The translations under genes and the position numbers were made by a program. The notes beneath the pieces were generated by a model. It had not been told where the DNA came from. It made no database searches and saw nothing but the letters and a program-made list of their open reading frames with translations. Below, piece after piece: positions 12,491 through 24,710 of a stretch of 38,288 nucleotides of DNA; the stretch's first letter is position 1; every line of letters begins with the position of its first letter. This DNA comes from Saccoglossus kowalevskii (lineage: Eukaryota; Hemichordata; Enteropneusta; Harrimaniidae), in contig NW_003130219.1 of NCBI RefSeq assembly GCF_000003605.2, positions 1-38,288 of the forward strand. The letters are read 5' to 3'.

Positions 12491-12829
12491 GGTATCCCAC
12501 AGAGTATTTAATCTGTGGGGGTAATGAAACCCACACTGTAATAACTCGTTTGTTGGGTATCCCACAGTGTATTTAATCTGTGTGCTATGTAACTCACAAT
12601 GTATTAACTCGTTTGTTGGGTATCCCACAGTGTATTTAACCAGTGTGTTATGTAACCCACAGTGTATTAACTCGTTTGTTGGGCATCCCACAGTGTGTTT
12701 AACCTGTGAGCTATATAACCCACACTGTATTAACTCGTTTGTTGGGTATCCCACAGAGTATTTAATCTGTGGGGGTAATGAAACCCACACTGTAATAACT
12801 CGTTTGTTGGGTATCCCACAGTGTATTTA
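12385..12829 (+). repeat. 254-bp tandem duplication
   Basis: About 12,385-12,575 matches 12,639-12,829 at offset 254, which is 4 monomers (252) plus 2 from the GGGGGTAATGAAACC unit. Both copies carry the rare CCCACAGAGTATTTAATC and TGTAATAACTCG variants and GTGTTTAACCTGTGAGC. Confidence 0.8.
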
Positions 12830-13957
12830 ATCTGTGTTCTATGTAACCAACAATGTATTAACTCGTTTGCTGGGTATCCTACAGTGTATTTAACCTGTGT
12901 GCTATGTAACCAACAATGTATTAACTCGTTTGCTGGGTATCCCACAGTGTATTTAACCTGTGTGCTATGTAACTCACAATGTATTAACTCGTTTGTTGGG
13001 TATCCCAAAGTGTATTTAAGCTGTGTGTTATGTAACCCACAATGTATTAACTCGTTTGATGGGTATCCCACAGTGTATTTAACCTGTGAACTATGTACCC
13101 ACAATGCATTAACTCGTTTGTTGGGTATCCCACAGTGTATTTAACCTGTGTGCCATGTAATCCACAATGTATTAACTCGTTTGTTGGGTATCCCACAGTG
13201 TATTTAATCTGTAGGGGCTATGAAACCCACACTGTATTATCTCGTTTGTTGGGTATCCCACAGTGTATTTAACCTGTGTGCTATGTAACTCACAATGTAT
13301 TAACTCGTTTGTTGGGTATCCCACAGTGTATTTAACCTGTGTGTTATATAACTCACAATGTATTAACTCGTTTGTTGGGTATCCCACAGTGTATTTAACC
13401 TGTGTGCTATGTAACCCACACTGTATTAACTCGTTTGTTGGGTATCCCACAGTGTATTTAACCTGTGTGCTATGTAACCCACAATGTATTAACTCGTTTG
13501 TTGGGTATCCCACAGTGTATTTAACCTGTGTGCTATGTAACCCACAATCTATTAACTCGTTTGTTGGGTATCCCACAGTGTATTTAACCTGTGTGTTATG
13601 TAACCCACACTGTATTAACTCGTTTGTTGAGTATCCAACAGTGTATATAACCTGTGTGTTATGTAACCCACAATGTATTAACTCGTTTGTTGGGTATCCC
13701 ACAGTGTATTTAACCTGTGTGCTATGTAACCCACACTTTATTAACTCGTTTGTTGGGTATCCCACAGTGTATTTAACCAGTGTGTTATGTAACCAACAAT
13801 GTATTAACTCGTTTGTTGGGCATCCCACAGTGTATTTAACCTGTGAGCTATGTAACCCACACTGTATTAACTCGTTTGTTGGGTATCCCACAGTGTATTT
13901 AACCTGTGTGGGCTATGAAACCCACACTGTATTAACTCGTTTGTTGGGTATCCCACA

Positions 13958-14902
13958 GTGTATTTAACCTGTGTGCTATGTAATCCACAATGTATTAACT
14001 CGTTAGTTGGGTATCCCATAGAGTATTTAACATGTGTGTTATGTAACCCACACTGTATTAACTCGTTTGTTGGGTATCCCAAAGTCTATTTAACATGTTT
14101 GTTATGTAACCCACAATGTATTAACTCGTTTGTTGGGTATCACACAGTGTATTTAATCTGTGAACTATGTAATCCACAATGTATTAACTCGTTTCTTGGG
14201 CATTCCACAGTGTATTTAACCTGTGTGCTATGTAACCCACAATGTATTAACTCGTTTGTTGGGTATCCCACAGTGTATTTAACCTACATGTATGTGTTAT
14301 GTAACCCACAGTGTATTAACTCGTCTGTTAGGTATCCCACAGTGTATTTAACCTGTGTGCTATGAAACCCACACTGTATTAAGTCATTTGTTGGGTATCC
14401 CACAGTGTATTTAACCTGTGAACTATGTAACCCACAATATATTAACTCGTTTGTTGGGTATCCCACAGTGTATATAACCTGTGTGTCATGTAACCCACAC
14501 TGTATTAACTCATTTGTTGGGTATCCCACAGTGTATATAACCTGTGTGTTATGTAACCCACAATGTATTAACTCGTTTGTTGGGTATCCCACAGTGTATT
14601 TAACCTGTGAACTATGTAACCCACAATATATTAACTCGTTTGTTGGGCATTCCACAGTGTATTTAACTTGTGTGCTATGTAACCCACAATGTATTAACTC
14701 GTTTGTTGGGCATCCCACAGTGTATTTAACCTGTGAACTATGTAACCCACAATATATTAACTCGTTTGTTGGGTATCCCACAGTGTATTTAACCAGTGTG
14801 TTATGTAACCAACAATGTATTAACTCGTTTGTTGGGTATCCCACAGTGTATTTAACCTGTGTGTTATGTAACCCACAATGTATTAACTCGTTTGTTGGAT
14901 AA
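13958..14902 (+). repeat. F4 block, copy 2
   Basis: Same unit order as 6,253-7,254, with the 6-base insertion ACCTACATGTATGTG near 14,281. It has TATCACACAG near 14,140 and TATTAAGTCATTTG near 14,377, both shared with the copy at 26,352 but not with the copy at 24,829. It lacks the TATTATCTCG and CACAGGGTATTT changes that the 24,829 and 26,352 copies share. Confidence 0.8.
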
Positions 14903-15849
14903 CCCACAGTGTATTTAACCTGTGTGTTATGTAACCCACACTGTATTAACTCGTTTGTTGGGTATCCCACAGTGTATTTAACCTGTGGGGGCTATGAAAC
15001 CCACACTGTATTAACTCGTTTGTTGGGCATCCCACAGTGTATTTAACCTGTGTGCTATGTAACCAACAATGTATTAACTCGTTTGTTGGGTATCCCACAG
15101 TGTATTTAACCTGTGTGCTATGTAACTCACAATGTATTAACTCGTTTGTTGGGTATCCCACAGTGTATTTAACCTGTGTGTTATGTAATCACCCATTGTA
15201 TTAACTCGTTTGTTGGACATCCCACAGTGTATTTAACCGGTGTGCCTTGTAACCAACAATGTATTAACTCGTTTGTTGGGTATTCCACAGTGTATTTAAC
15301 CTGTGTGCTATGTAACCAACAATGTATTAACTCGTTTGTTGGGTAACCCACAGTGTATTTAACCTGTGTGTTATGTAACCCACAAAGTATTAACTTGTTT
15401 GTTAGGTATCCCACAGTGTATTTAACCAGTGTGTTATGTAACCCACAGTGTATTAACTCGTTTGTTGGGCATCCCACAGTGTGTTTAACCTGTGAGCTAT
15501 ATAACCCACACTGTATTGACTCGTTTGTTGGGTATCCCAAAGTGTATTTAACCTGTGGGGGTAATGAAACCCACACTGTAATAACTCGTTTGTTGGGTAT
15601 CCCACAGTGTATTTAATCTGTGGGGGTAATGAAACCCACAATGTATTAACTCGTTTGTTGGGTATCCTACAGTGTATTTAACCTGTGTGATATGTAACCC
15701 ACAATGTATTAACTCGTTTGCTGGGTATCCCACAGTGTATTTAATCTGTGTGCTATGTAACTCACAATGTATTAACTCGTTTGTTGGGCAACCCACAGTG
15801 TATTTAACCTGTGTGCTATGTAACCCACAATGTATTAACTCGTTTGTTG

Positions 15850-17380
15850 GGTATCCCACAGTGTATTTAACCTGTGAACTATGTACCCACAATGTATTAA
15901 CTCGTTTGTTGGGTATCCCACAGTGTATTTAACCTGTGTGCTATGTAACCCACAATGAATTAACTCGTTTTTGGGTGTCCCACAGTGTATTTAACCTGTG
16001 TGCCATGTAACCCACAATGTATTAACTCGTTTGTTGGGTATCCCACAGTGTATTTTAACCTGTGTGTTATGTAACCCACAGTGTATTAACTCATCTGTTT
16101 GGTATCCCACAGTGTATTTAACCTGTGTGCTTTGTAACCCACAATGTATTAACTCGTTTGTTGGGTATCCCACAGTGCATTTAACCTGTGTGTTATGTAA
16201 CCCACAAAGTATTAACTCGTTTGTTGGGTATCCCAAAGTGTATTTAACCTGTGTGCTATGTAACCCACAATGTATTAACTCGTTTGTTGGGTATCCCACA
16301 GTGTATTTAACCTGTGTGTTATGTAACCAACAATGTATTAACTCGTTTGTTGGGTATCCCACAGTGTATTTAACCTGTGTGTTATGTAATCACCCATTGT
16401 ATTAACTCGTTTGTTGGACATCCCACAGTGTATTTAACCTGTGTGCTTTGTAACCAACAATGTATTAACTCGTTTGTTGGGTATCCCACAGTGTATTTAA
16501 CCTGTGTGTTATGTAACCCACACTGTATTAACTCGTTTGTTGGGTATCCCACAGTGTATTTAACCTGTGTGTTATGTAACCCACACTGTATTAACTCGTT
16601 TGTTGGGTATCCACAGTGTATTTAACCTGTGTGTTATGTAACCCACAATGTATTAACTCGTTTGTTGAGTATCCCACAGTGTATTTAACCTGTGAACTAT
16701 GTACCCACAATGTATTAACTCGTTTGTTGGGTATCCCACAGTGTATTTAACCTGTTTGTTATGTAACCCACAATGTATTAACTCGTTTGTTGGGTATCCC
16801 ACAGTGTATTTAACCTGTGTGCCATGTAATCCACAATGTATTAACTCGTTTGTTGGGTATCCCACAGTGTATTTAATCTGTGGGGGCTATGAAACCCACA
16901 CTGTATTATCTCGTTTGTTGGGTATCCCACAGTGTATTTAACCTGTGTGCTATGTAACTCACAATGTATTAACTCGTTTGTTGGGTATCCCACAGTGTAT
17001 TTAACCTGTGTGTTATATAACTCACAATGTATTAACTCGTTTGTTGGGTATCCCACAATGTATTTAACCTGTGTGCTATGTAACCCACACTGTATTAACT
17101 CGTTTGTTGGGTATCCCACAGTGTATTTAACCTGTGTGCTATGTAACCCACAATGTACTAACTCGTTTGTTGGGTATCCCACAGTGTATTTAACCTGTGT
17201 GATATGTAACCCACAATGTATTAACTCGTTTGTTGGGTATCCCACAGTGTATTTAACCTGTGTGTTATGTAACCCACACTGTATTAACTCGTTTGTTGAG
17301 TATCCAACAGTGTATATAACCTGTGTGTTATGTAACCCACAATGTATTAACTCGTTTGTTGGGTATCCCACAGTGTATTT
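15850..17380 (+). repeat. 1.5-kb segment copied at 21,976-23,506 (offset 6,126)
   Basis: A constant offset of 6,126 holds from the GAACTATGTACCC unit to the unit after TTGAGTATCCAAC. Private variants shared by both copies include CAATGAATTAAC (near 15,955 and 22,081), CACAGTGCATTTAACC, CACAAAGTATTAAC, the one-base-short TATCCACAG unit and CCCACAATGTATTTAACC. Copy-specific changes are few, such as CGTTGTTTGG near 22,534 and CACAGGGTATTT near 22,865 in the second copy. Confidence 0.82.
16235..17170 (+). repeat. 0.94-kb segment copied at 18,133-19,068 (offset 1,898)
   Basis: This part of the 1.5-kb segment is present a third time 1,898 bp downstream. The offset is 30 monomers (1,890) plus 8, equal to the sum of the variant units between them. 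The 18.1-kb copy has extra changes: GTGACCCAC near 18,662, CAATGCATT near 18,733, TATACCACAG near 18,758, CCGCAGTGTAATTAACC near 18,889 and TTAAATCG near 18,932. Confidence 0.78.
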
Positions 17381-17579
17381 AACCTGTGTGCTATGTAACC
17401 CACACTTTATTAACTCGTTTGTTGGGTATCCCACAGTGTATTTAACCAGTGTGTTATGTAACCAACAATGTATTAACTCGTTTGTTGGGTATCCCACAGT
17501 GTATTTAACCTGTGTGTTATGTAACCCACAATGTATTAACTCGTTTGTTGGATAACCCACAGTGTATTTAACCTGTGTG

Positions 17580-18140
17580 TTATGTAACCCACACTGTATT
17601 AACTCGTTTGTTGGGTATCCCACAGTGTATTTAACCTGTGGGGGCTATGAAACCCACACTGTATTAACTCGTTTGTTGGGCATCCCACAGTGTATTTAAC
17701 CTGTGTGCTATGTAACCAACAATGTATTAACTCGTTTGTTGGGTATCCCACAGTGTATTTAACCTGTGTGCTATGTAACTCACAATGTATTAACTCGTTT
17801 GTTGGGTATCCCACAGTGTATTTATCCTGTGTGTTATGTAATCACCCATTGTATTAACTCGTTTGTTGGGTATCCCACAGTGTATTTAACCTGTGTGCCA
17901 TGTAATCCACAATGTATTAACTCGTTTGTTGGGTATCCCACAGTGTATTTAATCTGTGGGGGCTATGAAACCCACACTGTATTATCTCGTTTGTTGGGTA
18001 TCCCACAGTGTATTTAACCTGTGTGCTATGTAACTCACACTGTATTAACTCGTTTGTTGGGGATCCCACAGTGTATTTACCCTGTGGGGGCTATGAAATC
18101 CACACTGTATTAACTCGTTTGTTGGGTATCCCACAGTGTA
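17580..18140 (+). repeat. 0.56-kb segment copied at 27,893-28,453 (offset 10,313)
   Basis: Both segments run GGGGGCTATG, AACCAAC, AACTCAC, then the private TATTTATCCTGTG before TAATCACCC, then GTGCCATGTAATCC, TATTATCTCG, TTGGGGATCCC and TATTTACCCTGTG. The shared private changes show common origin despite more than 10 kb between them. Confidence 0.78.
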
Positions 18141-19257
18141 TTTAACCTGTGTGCTATGTAACCCACAATGTATTAACTCGTTTGTTGGGTATCCCACAGT
18201 GTATTTAACCTGTGTGTTATGTAACCAACAATGTATTAACTCGTTTGTTGGGTATCCCACAGTGTATTTAACCTGTGTGTTATGTAATCACCCATTGTAT
18301 TAACTCGTTTGTTGGACATCCCACAGTGTATTTAACCTGTGTGCTTTGTAACCAACAATGTATTAACTCGTTTGTTGGGTATCCCACAGTGTATTTAACC
18401 TGTGTGTTATGTAACCCACACTGTATTAACTCGTTTGTTGGGTATCCCACAGTGTATTTAACCTGTGTGTTATGTAACCCACACTGTATTAACTCGTTTG
18501 TTGGGTATCCACAGTGTATTTAACCTGTGTGTTATGTAACCCACAATGTATTAACTCGTTTGTTGAGTATCCCACAGTGTATTTAACCTGTGAACTATGT
18601 ACCCACAATGTATTAACTCGTTTGTTGGGTATCCCACAGTGTATTTAACCTGTTTGTTATGTGACCCACAATGTATTAACTCGTTTGTTGGGTATCCCAC
18701 AGTGTATTTAACCTGTGTGCCATGTAATCCACAATGCATTAACTCGTTTGTTGGGTATACCACAGTGTATTTAATCTGTGGGGGCTATGAAACCCACACT
18801 GTATTATCTCGTTTGTTGGGTATCCCACAGTGTATTTAACCTGTGTGCTATGTAACTCACAATGTATTAACTCGTTTGTTGGGTATCCCGCAGTGTAATT
18901 AACCTGTGTGTTATATAACTCACAATGTATTAAATCGTTTGTTGGGTATCCCACAATGTATTTAACCTGTGTGCTATGTAACCCACACTGTATTAACTCG
19001 TTTGTTGGGTATCCCACAGTGTATTTAACCTGTGTGCTATGTAACCCACAATGTATTAACTCGTTTGTTGGGTATCCCACAGTGTATTTAACCTGTGTCT
19101 TATGTAACCCACACTGTATTAACTCGTTTGTTGGGTATCCACAGTGTATTTAACCTGTGTGTTATGTAACCCACAATGTATTAACTCGTTTGTTGAGTAT
19201 CCCACAGTGTATTTAACCTGTGAACTATGTAACCCACACTGTATTAACTCGTTTGTT

Positions 19258-19320
19258 GGGTATTCCCCACCAGTGTATTTAACCTGTGTGTTATGTAACC
19301 CCACAATGTATAACTCGTTT
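19258..19320 (+). repeat. Irregular monomer with local indels
   Basis: Reads TATTCCCCACCAGTG where TATCCCACAGTG is expected, then GTAACCCCACAATGTATAACTCG with one C gained and one TA-region base lost. Neighbouring units are regular. This resembles the patch at 8,570 and may reflect consensus error. Confidence 0.6.
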
Positions 19321-19399
19321 GTTGGGTATCCCACAGTGTATTTAACCTGTGTGTTATGTAACCCACACTGTATTAACTCGTTTGTTGGGTATCACACAA

Positions 19400-19905
19400 T
19401 GTATTTAACCTGTGTGCTATGTAACCCACAATGTATTAACTCGTTTGTTGGGTATCCACAGTGTATTTAACCTGTGTGCTATGTCACCCACAATGTATTA
19501 ACTCGCTTGTTGGGTATCGCACAGTGTATTTAACCTGTGTGCTATGTAACCCGCAATGTATTAACTCGTTTGTTGGGCATCCCACAGTGTATTTAACATG
19601 TGTGCTATGTAACCCACAATGTATTAACTCGTTTGTTGGGTATCCCACAGTGTATTTAACCTGTGTGCCATGTAACCCACAATGTATTAACTCGTTTGTT
19701 GGTTATCCCACAGTGTATTTAATCTGTGGGGGCTATGAAACCCACACTGTATTATCTCGTTTGTTGGGTATCCCACAGTGTATTTAACCTGTGTGCTATG
19801 TAACTCACAATGTATTAACTCTTTTGTTGGGTATCCCACAGTGTATTTAACCTGTGTGTTATGTAACCCACAAAGTATTAACTCGTTTGTTGGGTATCCA
19901 CAGTG
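19400..19905 (+). repeat. 0.5-kb segment copied at 30,660-31,165 (offset 11,260)
   Basis: Shared private sites are GTCACCCACAATG, CTCGCTTGTTGGG with TATCGCACAG, CCCGCAATG, TTGGTTATCCC and CACAAAGTATTAAC followed by the short TATCCACAG unit. Confidence 0.75.
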
Positions 19906-20534
19906 TATTTAACCTGTGTGTTATGTAACCCACAATGTTTTAACTCGTTTGTTGGGTATCCCACAGTGTATTTAACCTGTGAGCTATGTTACCCACAATG
20001 TATTAACTCGTTTGTTGGGTATCCCACAGTGTATTTAACCAGTGTGTTATGTAACCCACAATGTATTAACTCGTTTGTTGGGTATCCCACAGTGTATTTA
20101 ACCTGTGTGTTATGTAACCCACAATGTATTAACTCGTTTGTTGGATAACCCACAGTGTATTTAACCTGTGTGTTATGTAACCCACACTGTATTAACTCGT
20201 TTGTTGGGTATCCCACAGTGTATTTAACCTGTGGGGGCTATGAAATGCACACTGTATTAACTCGTTTGTTGGGTATCCAACAGTGTATTTAACCTGTGTG
20301 CTACGTAACCAACAATGTATTAACTCGTTTGTTGGGTATCCCACAGTGTATTTAACTTGTGTGATATGTAACCCATAATGTATTAACTCGTCTGTAGGGT
20401 ATCCCACAGTGTATTTAACCTGTGTGCTATGAAACCCACACTGTATTAACTCGTTTGTTGGGTATTCCACAGTGTATTTCACCTGTGTGTTATGTAACCC
20501 ACACTGTATTAACTCGTTTGTTGGGTATCCCATA

Positions 20535-20660
20535 GTGTATTTAACCTGTGTGCTATGTCACCCACAACGTATTAACTCGTTTGTTGGGTATCACACAGTG
20601 TATTTAACCTGTGTGCTATGTCACCCACAACGTATTAACTCGTTTGTTGGGTATCACACA
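20535..20660 (+). repeat. Single monomer duplicated inside F3 copy 2
   Basis: 20,535-20,597 and 20,598-20,660 are identical units with GTCACCCACAACG and TATCACACAG. Other F3 copies (about 9,540, 24,325, 28,760, 32,930) have one such unit, preceded by a CCCACAATG/GGGCATCCC unit that is missing here. One monomer thus appears overwritten by its neighbour with no net length change. Confidence 0.85.
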
Positions 20661-23600
20661 GTGTATTTAACCTGTGTGCTATGTAACCCGCAATGTATTA
20701 ACTCGTTTGTTGGGCATCTCACAGTGTATTTAACATGTGTGCTATGTAACCCACACTGTATTAACTCGTTTTTTGGGTATCCCACAGTGTATTTAACTAG
20801 TGTGTTATGTAACCAACAATGTATTAACTTGTTTGTTGGGTATCCCACAGTGTATTTAACCTGTGTGTTATGCAACCCACAATGTATTAACTCGTTTGTT
20901 GGGTATCCCACAGTGTATTTAAACTGTGTGTTATGTAACCCACAATGTATTAACTCGTTTGTTGGGCATCCCACAGTGTATTTAACCTGTGAGCTATGTA
21001 ACCCACACTGTATTAACTCGTTTGTTGGGTATCCCACAGTGTATTTAACCTGTGTGGGCTATGAAACCCACACTGTATTAACTCGTTTGTTGGGTATCCC
21101 ACAGTGTATTTAACCTGTGTGCTATGTAATCCACAATGTATTAACTCGTTAGTTGGGTATCCCACAGAGTATTTAACATGTGTGTTATGTAACCCACACT
21201 GTATTAACTCGTTTGTTGGGTATCCCACAGTGTATTTAACCTGTGTGCTATGTAACCAACAATGTATTAACTCGTTTGCTGGGTATCCCACAGTGTATTT
21301 AACCTGTGTGCTATGTAACTCACAATGTATTAACTCGTTTGTTGGGTATCCCACAGTGTATTTAACCTGTGTGTTATGTAATCACCCATTGTATTAACTC
21401 GTTTGTTGGACATCCCACAGTGTATTTAACCGGTGTGCTTTGTAACCAACAATGAATTAACTCGTTTGTTGGGTATTCCACAGTGTATTTAACCTGTGTG
21501 CTATGTAACCAACAATGTATTAACTCGTTTGTTGGGTAACCCACAGTGTATTTAACTTGTGTGTTATGTAACCCACAATGTATTAACTTGTTTGTTAGGT
21601 ATCCCACAGTGTATTTAACCAGTGTGTTATGTAACCCACAGTGTATTAACTCGTTTGTTGGGCATCCCACAGTGTGTTTAACCTGTGAGCTATGTAACCC
21701 ACACTGTATTAACTCGTTTGTTGGGTATCCCACAGTGTATTTAATCTGTGTGCTATGTAACCAACAATGTATTAACTCGTTTGTTGGGTATCCCACAGTG
21801 TATTTAACCTGTGTGCTATGTAACCAACAATGTATTAACTCGTTTGCTGGGTATCCCACAGTGTATTTAACCTGTGTGCTATGTAACTCACAATGTATTA
21901 ACTCGTTTGTTGGGTATCCCAAAGTGTATTTAAGCTGTGTGTTATGTAACCCACAATGTATTAACTCGTTTGATGGGTATCCCACAGTGTATTTAACCTG
22001 TGAACTATGTACCCACAATGTATTAACTCGTTTGTTGGGTATCCCACAGTGTATTTAACCTGTGTGCTATGTAACCCACAATGAATTAACTCGTTTTTGA
22101 GTATCCCACAGTGTATTTAACCTGTGTGCCATGTAACCCACAATGTATTAACTCGTTTGTTGGGTATCCCACAGTGTATTTTAACCTGTGTGTTATGTAA
22201 CCCACAGTGTATTAACTCATCTGTTTGGTATCCCACGGTGTATTTAACCTGTGTGCTTTGTAACCCACAATGTATTAACTCGTTTGTTGGGTATCCCACA
22301 GTGCATTTAACCTGTGTGTTATGTAACCCACAAAGTATTAACTCGTTTGTTGGGTATCCCAAAGTGTATTTAACCTGTGTGCTATGTAACCCACAATGTA
22401 TTAACTCGTTTGTTGGGTATCCCACAGTGTATTTAACCTGTGTGTTATGTAACCAACAATGTATTAACTCGTTTGTTGGGTATCCCACAGTGTATTTAAC
22501 CTGTGTGTTATGTAATCACCCATTGTATTAACTCGTTGTTTGGACATCCCACAGTGTATTTAACCTGTGTGCTTTGTAACCAACAATGTATTAACTCGTT
22601 CGTTGGGTATCCCACAGTGTATTTAACCTGTGTGTTATGTAACCCACACTGTATTAACTCGTTTGTTGGGTATCCCACAGTGTATTTAACCTGTGTGTTA
22701 TGTAACCCACACTGTATTAACTCGTTTGTTGGGTATCCACAGTGTATTTAACCTGTGTGTTATGTAACCCACAATGTATTAACTCGTTTGTTGAGTATCC
22801 CACAGTGTATTTAACCTGTGAACTATGTACCCACAATGTATTAACTCGTTTGTTGGGTATCCCACAGGGTATTTAACCTGTTTGCTATGTAACCCACAAT
22901 GTATTAACTCGTTTGTTGGGTATCCCACAGTGTATTTAACCTGTGTGCCATGTAATCCACAATGTATTAACTCGTTTGTTGGGTATCCCACAGTGTATTT
23001 AATCTGTGGGGGCTATGAAACCCACACTGTATTATCTCGTTTGTTGGGTATCCCACAGTGTATTTAACCTGTGTGCTATGTAACTCACAATGTATTAACT
23101 CGTTTGTTGGGTATCCCACAGTGTATTTAACCTGTGTGTTATATAACTCACAATGTATTAACTCGTTTGTTGGGTATCCCACAATGTATTTAACCTGTGT
23201 GCTATGTAACCCACACTGTATTAACTCGTTTGTTGGGTATCCCACAGTGTATTTAACCTGTGTGCTATGTAACCCACAATGTATTAACTCGTTTGTTGGG
23301 TATCCCACAGTGTATTTAACCTGTGTGCTATGTAACCCACAATGTATTAACTCGTTTGTTGGGTATCCCACAGTGTATTTAACCTGTGTGTTATGTAACC
23401 CACACTGTATTAACTCGTTTGTTGAGTATCCAACAGTGTATATAACCTGTGTGTTATGTAACCCACAATGTATTAACTCGTTTGTTGGGTATCCCACAGT
23501 GTATTTTAATCTGTGTGCTATGTATCCCACAGTGTATTAACTCATCTGTTTGGTATCCCACAGTGTATTTAACCTGTGTGCTTTGTAACCCACAATGTAT

Positions 23601-24710
23601 TAACTCATTTGTTGGGTATCCCACAGTGTATATAACCTGCGTGTTATGTAACCCACAATGTATTAACTCGTTTGTTGGGTATCCCACAGTGTATTTAACC
23701 TGTTTGCTATGTAACCCACAATGTATTAACTCGTTTGTTGGGTATCCCACAGTGTATTTAACCTGTGTGCCATGTAATCCACAATGTATTAACTCGTTTG
23801 TTGGGTATCCCACAGTGTATTTAATCTGTGGGGGCTATGAAACCCACACTGTATTATCTCGTTTGTTGGGTATCCCACAGTGTATTTAACCTGTGTGCTA
23901 TGTAACTCACACTGTATTAACTCGTTTGTTGGGTATCCCACAGTGTATTTACCCTGTGGGGGCTATGAAATCCACACTGTATTAACTCGTTTGTTGGGTA
24001 TCCAACAGTGTATTTAACCTGTGTGCTATGTAACAAACAATGTATTAACTCGTTTGTTGGGTATCCCACAGTGTATTTAACCTGTGTGATATGTAACCCA
24101 TAATGTATTAACTCGTCTGTAGGGTATCCCACAGTGTATTTAACCTGTGTGCTATGAAACCCACACTGTATTAACTCGTTTGTTGGGTATTCCACAGTGT
24201 ATTTCACCTGTGTGTTATGTAACCCACACTGTATTAACTCGTTTGTTGGGTATCCCATAGTGTATTTAACCTGTGTGCTATGTAACCCACAATGTATTAA
24301 CTCGTTTGTTGGGCATCCCACAGTGTATTTAACCTGTGTGCTATGTCACCCACAACGTATTAACTCGTTTGTTGGGTATCACACAGTGTATTTAACCTGT
24401 GTGCTATGTAACCCGCAATGTATTAACTCGTTTGTTGGGCATCTCACAGTGTATTTAACATGTGTGCTATGTAACCCACACTGTATTAACTCGTTTTTTG
24501 GGTATCCCACAGTGTATTTAACTAGTGTGTTATGTAACCAACAATGTATTAACTTGTTTGTTGGGTATCCCACAGTGTATCTAACCTGTGTGTTATGCAA
24601 CCCACAATGTATTAACTCGTTTGTTGGGTATCCCACAGTGTATTTAAACTGTGTGTTATGTAACCCACAATGTATTAACTCGTTTGTTGGGCATCCCACA
24701 GTGTATTTAA

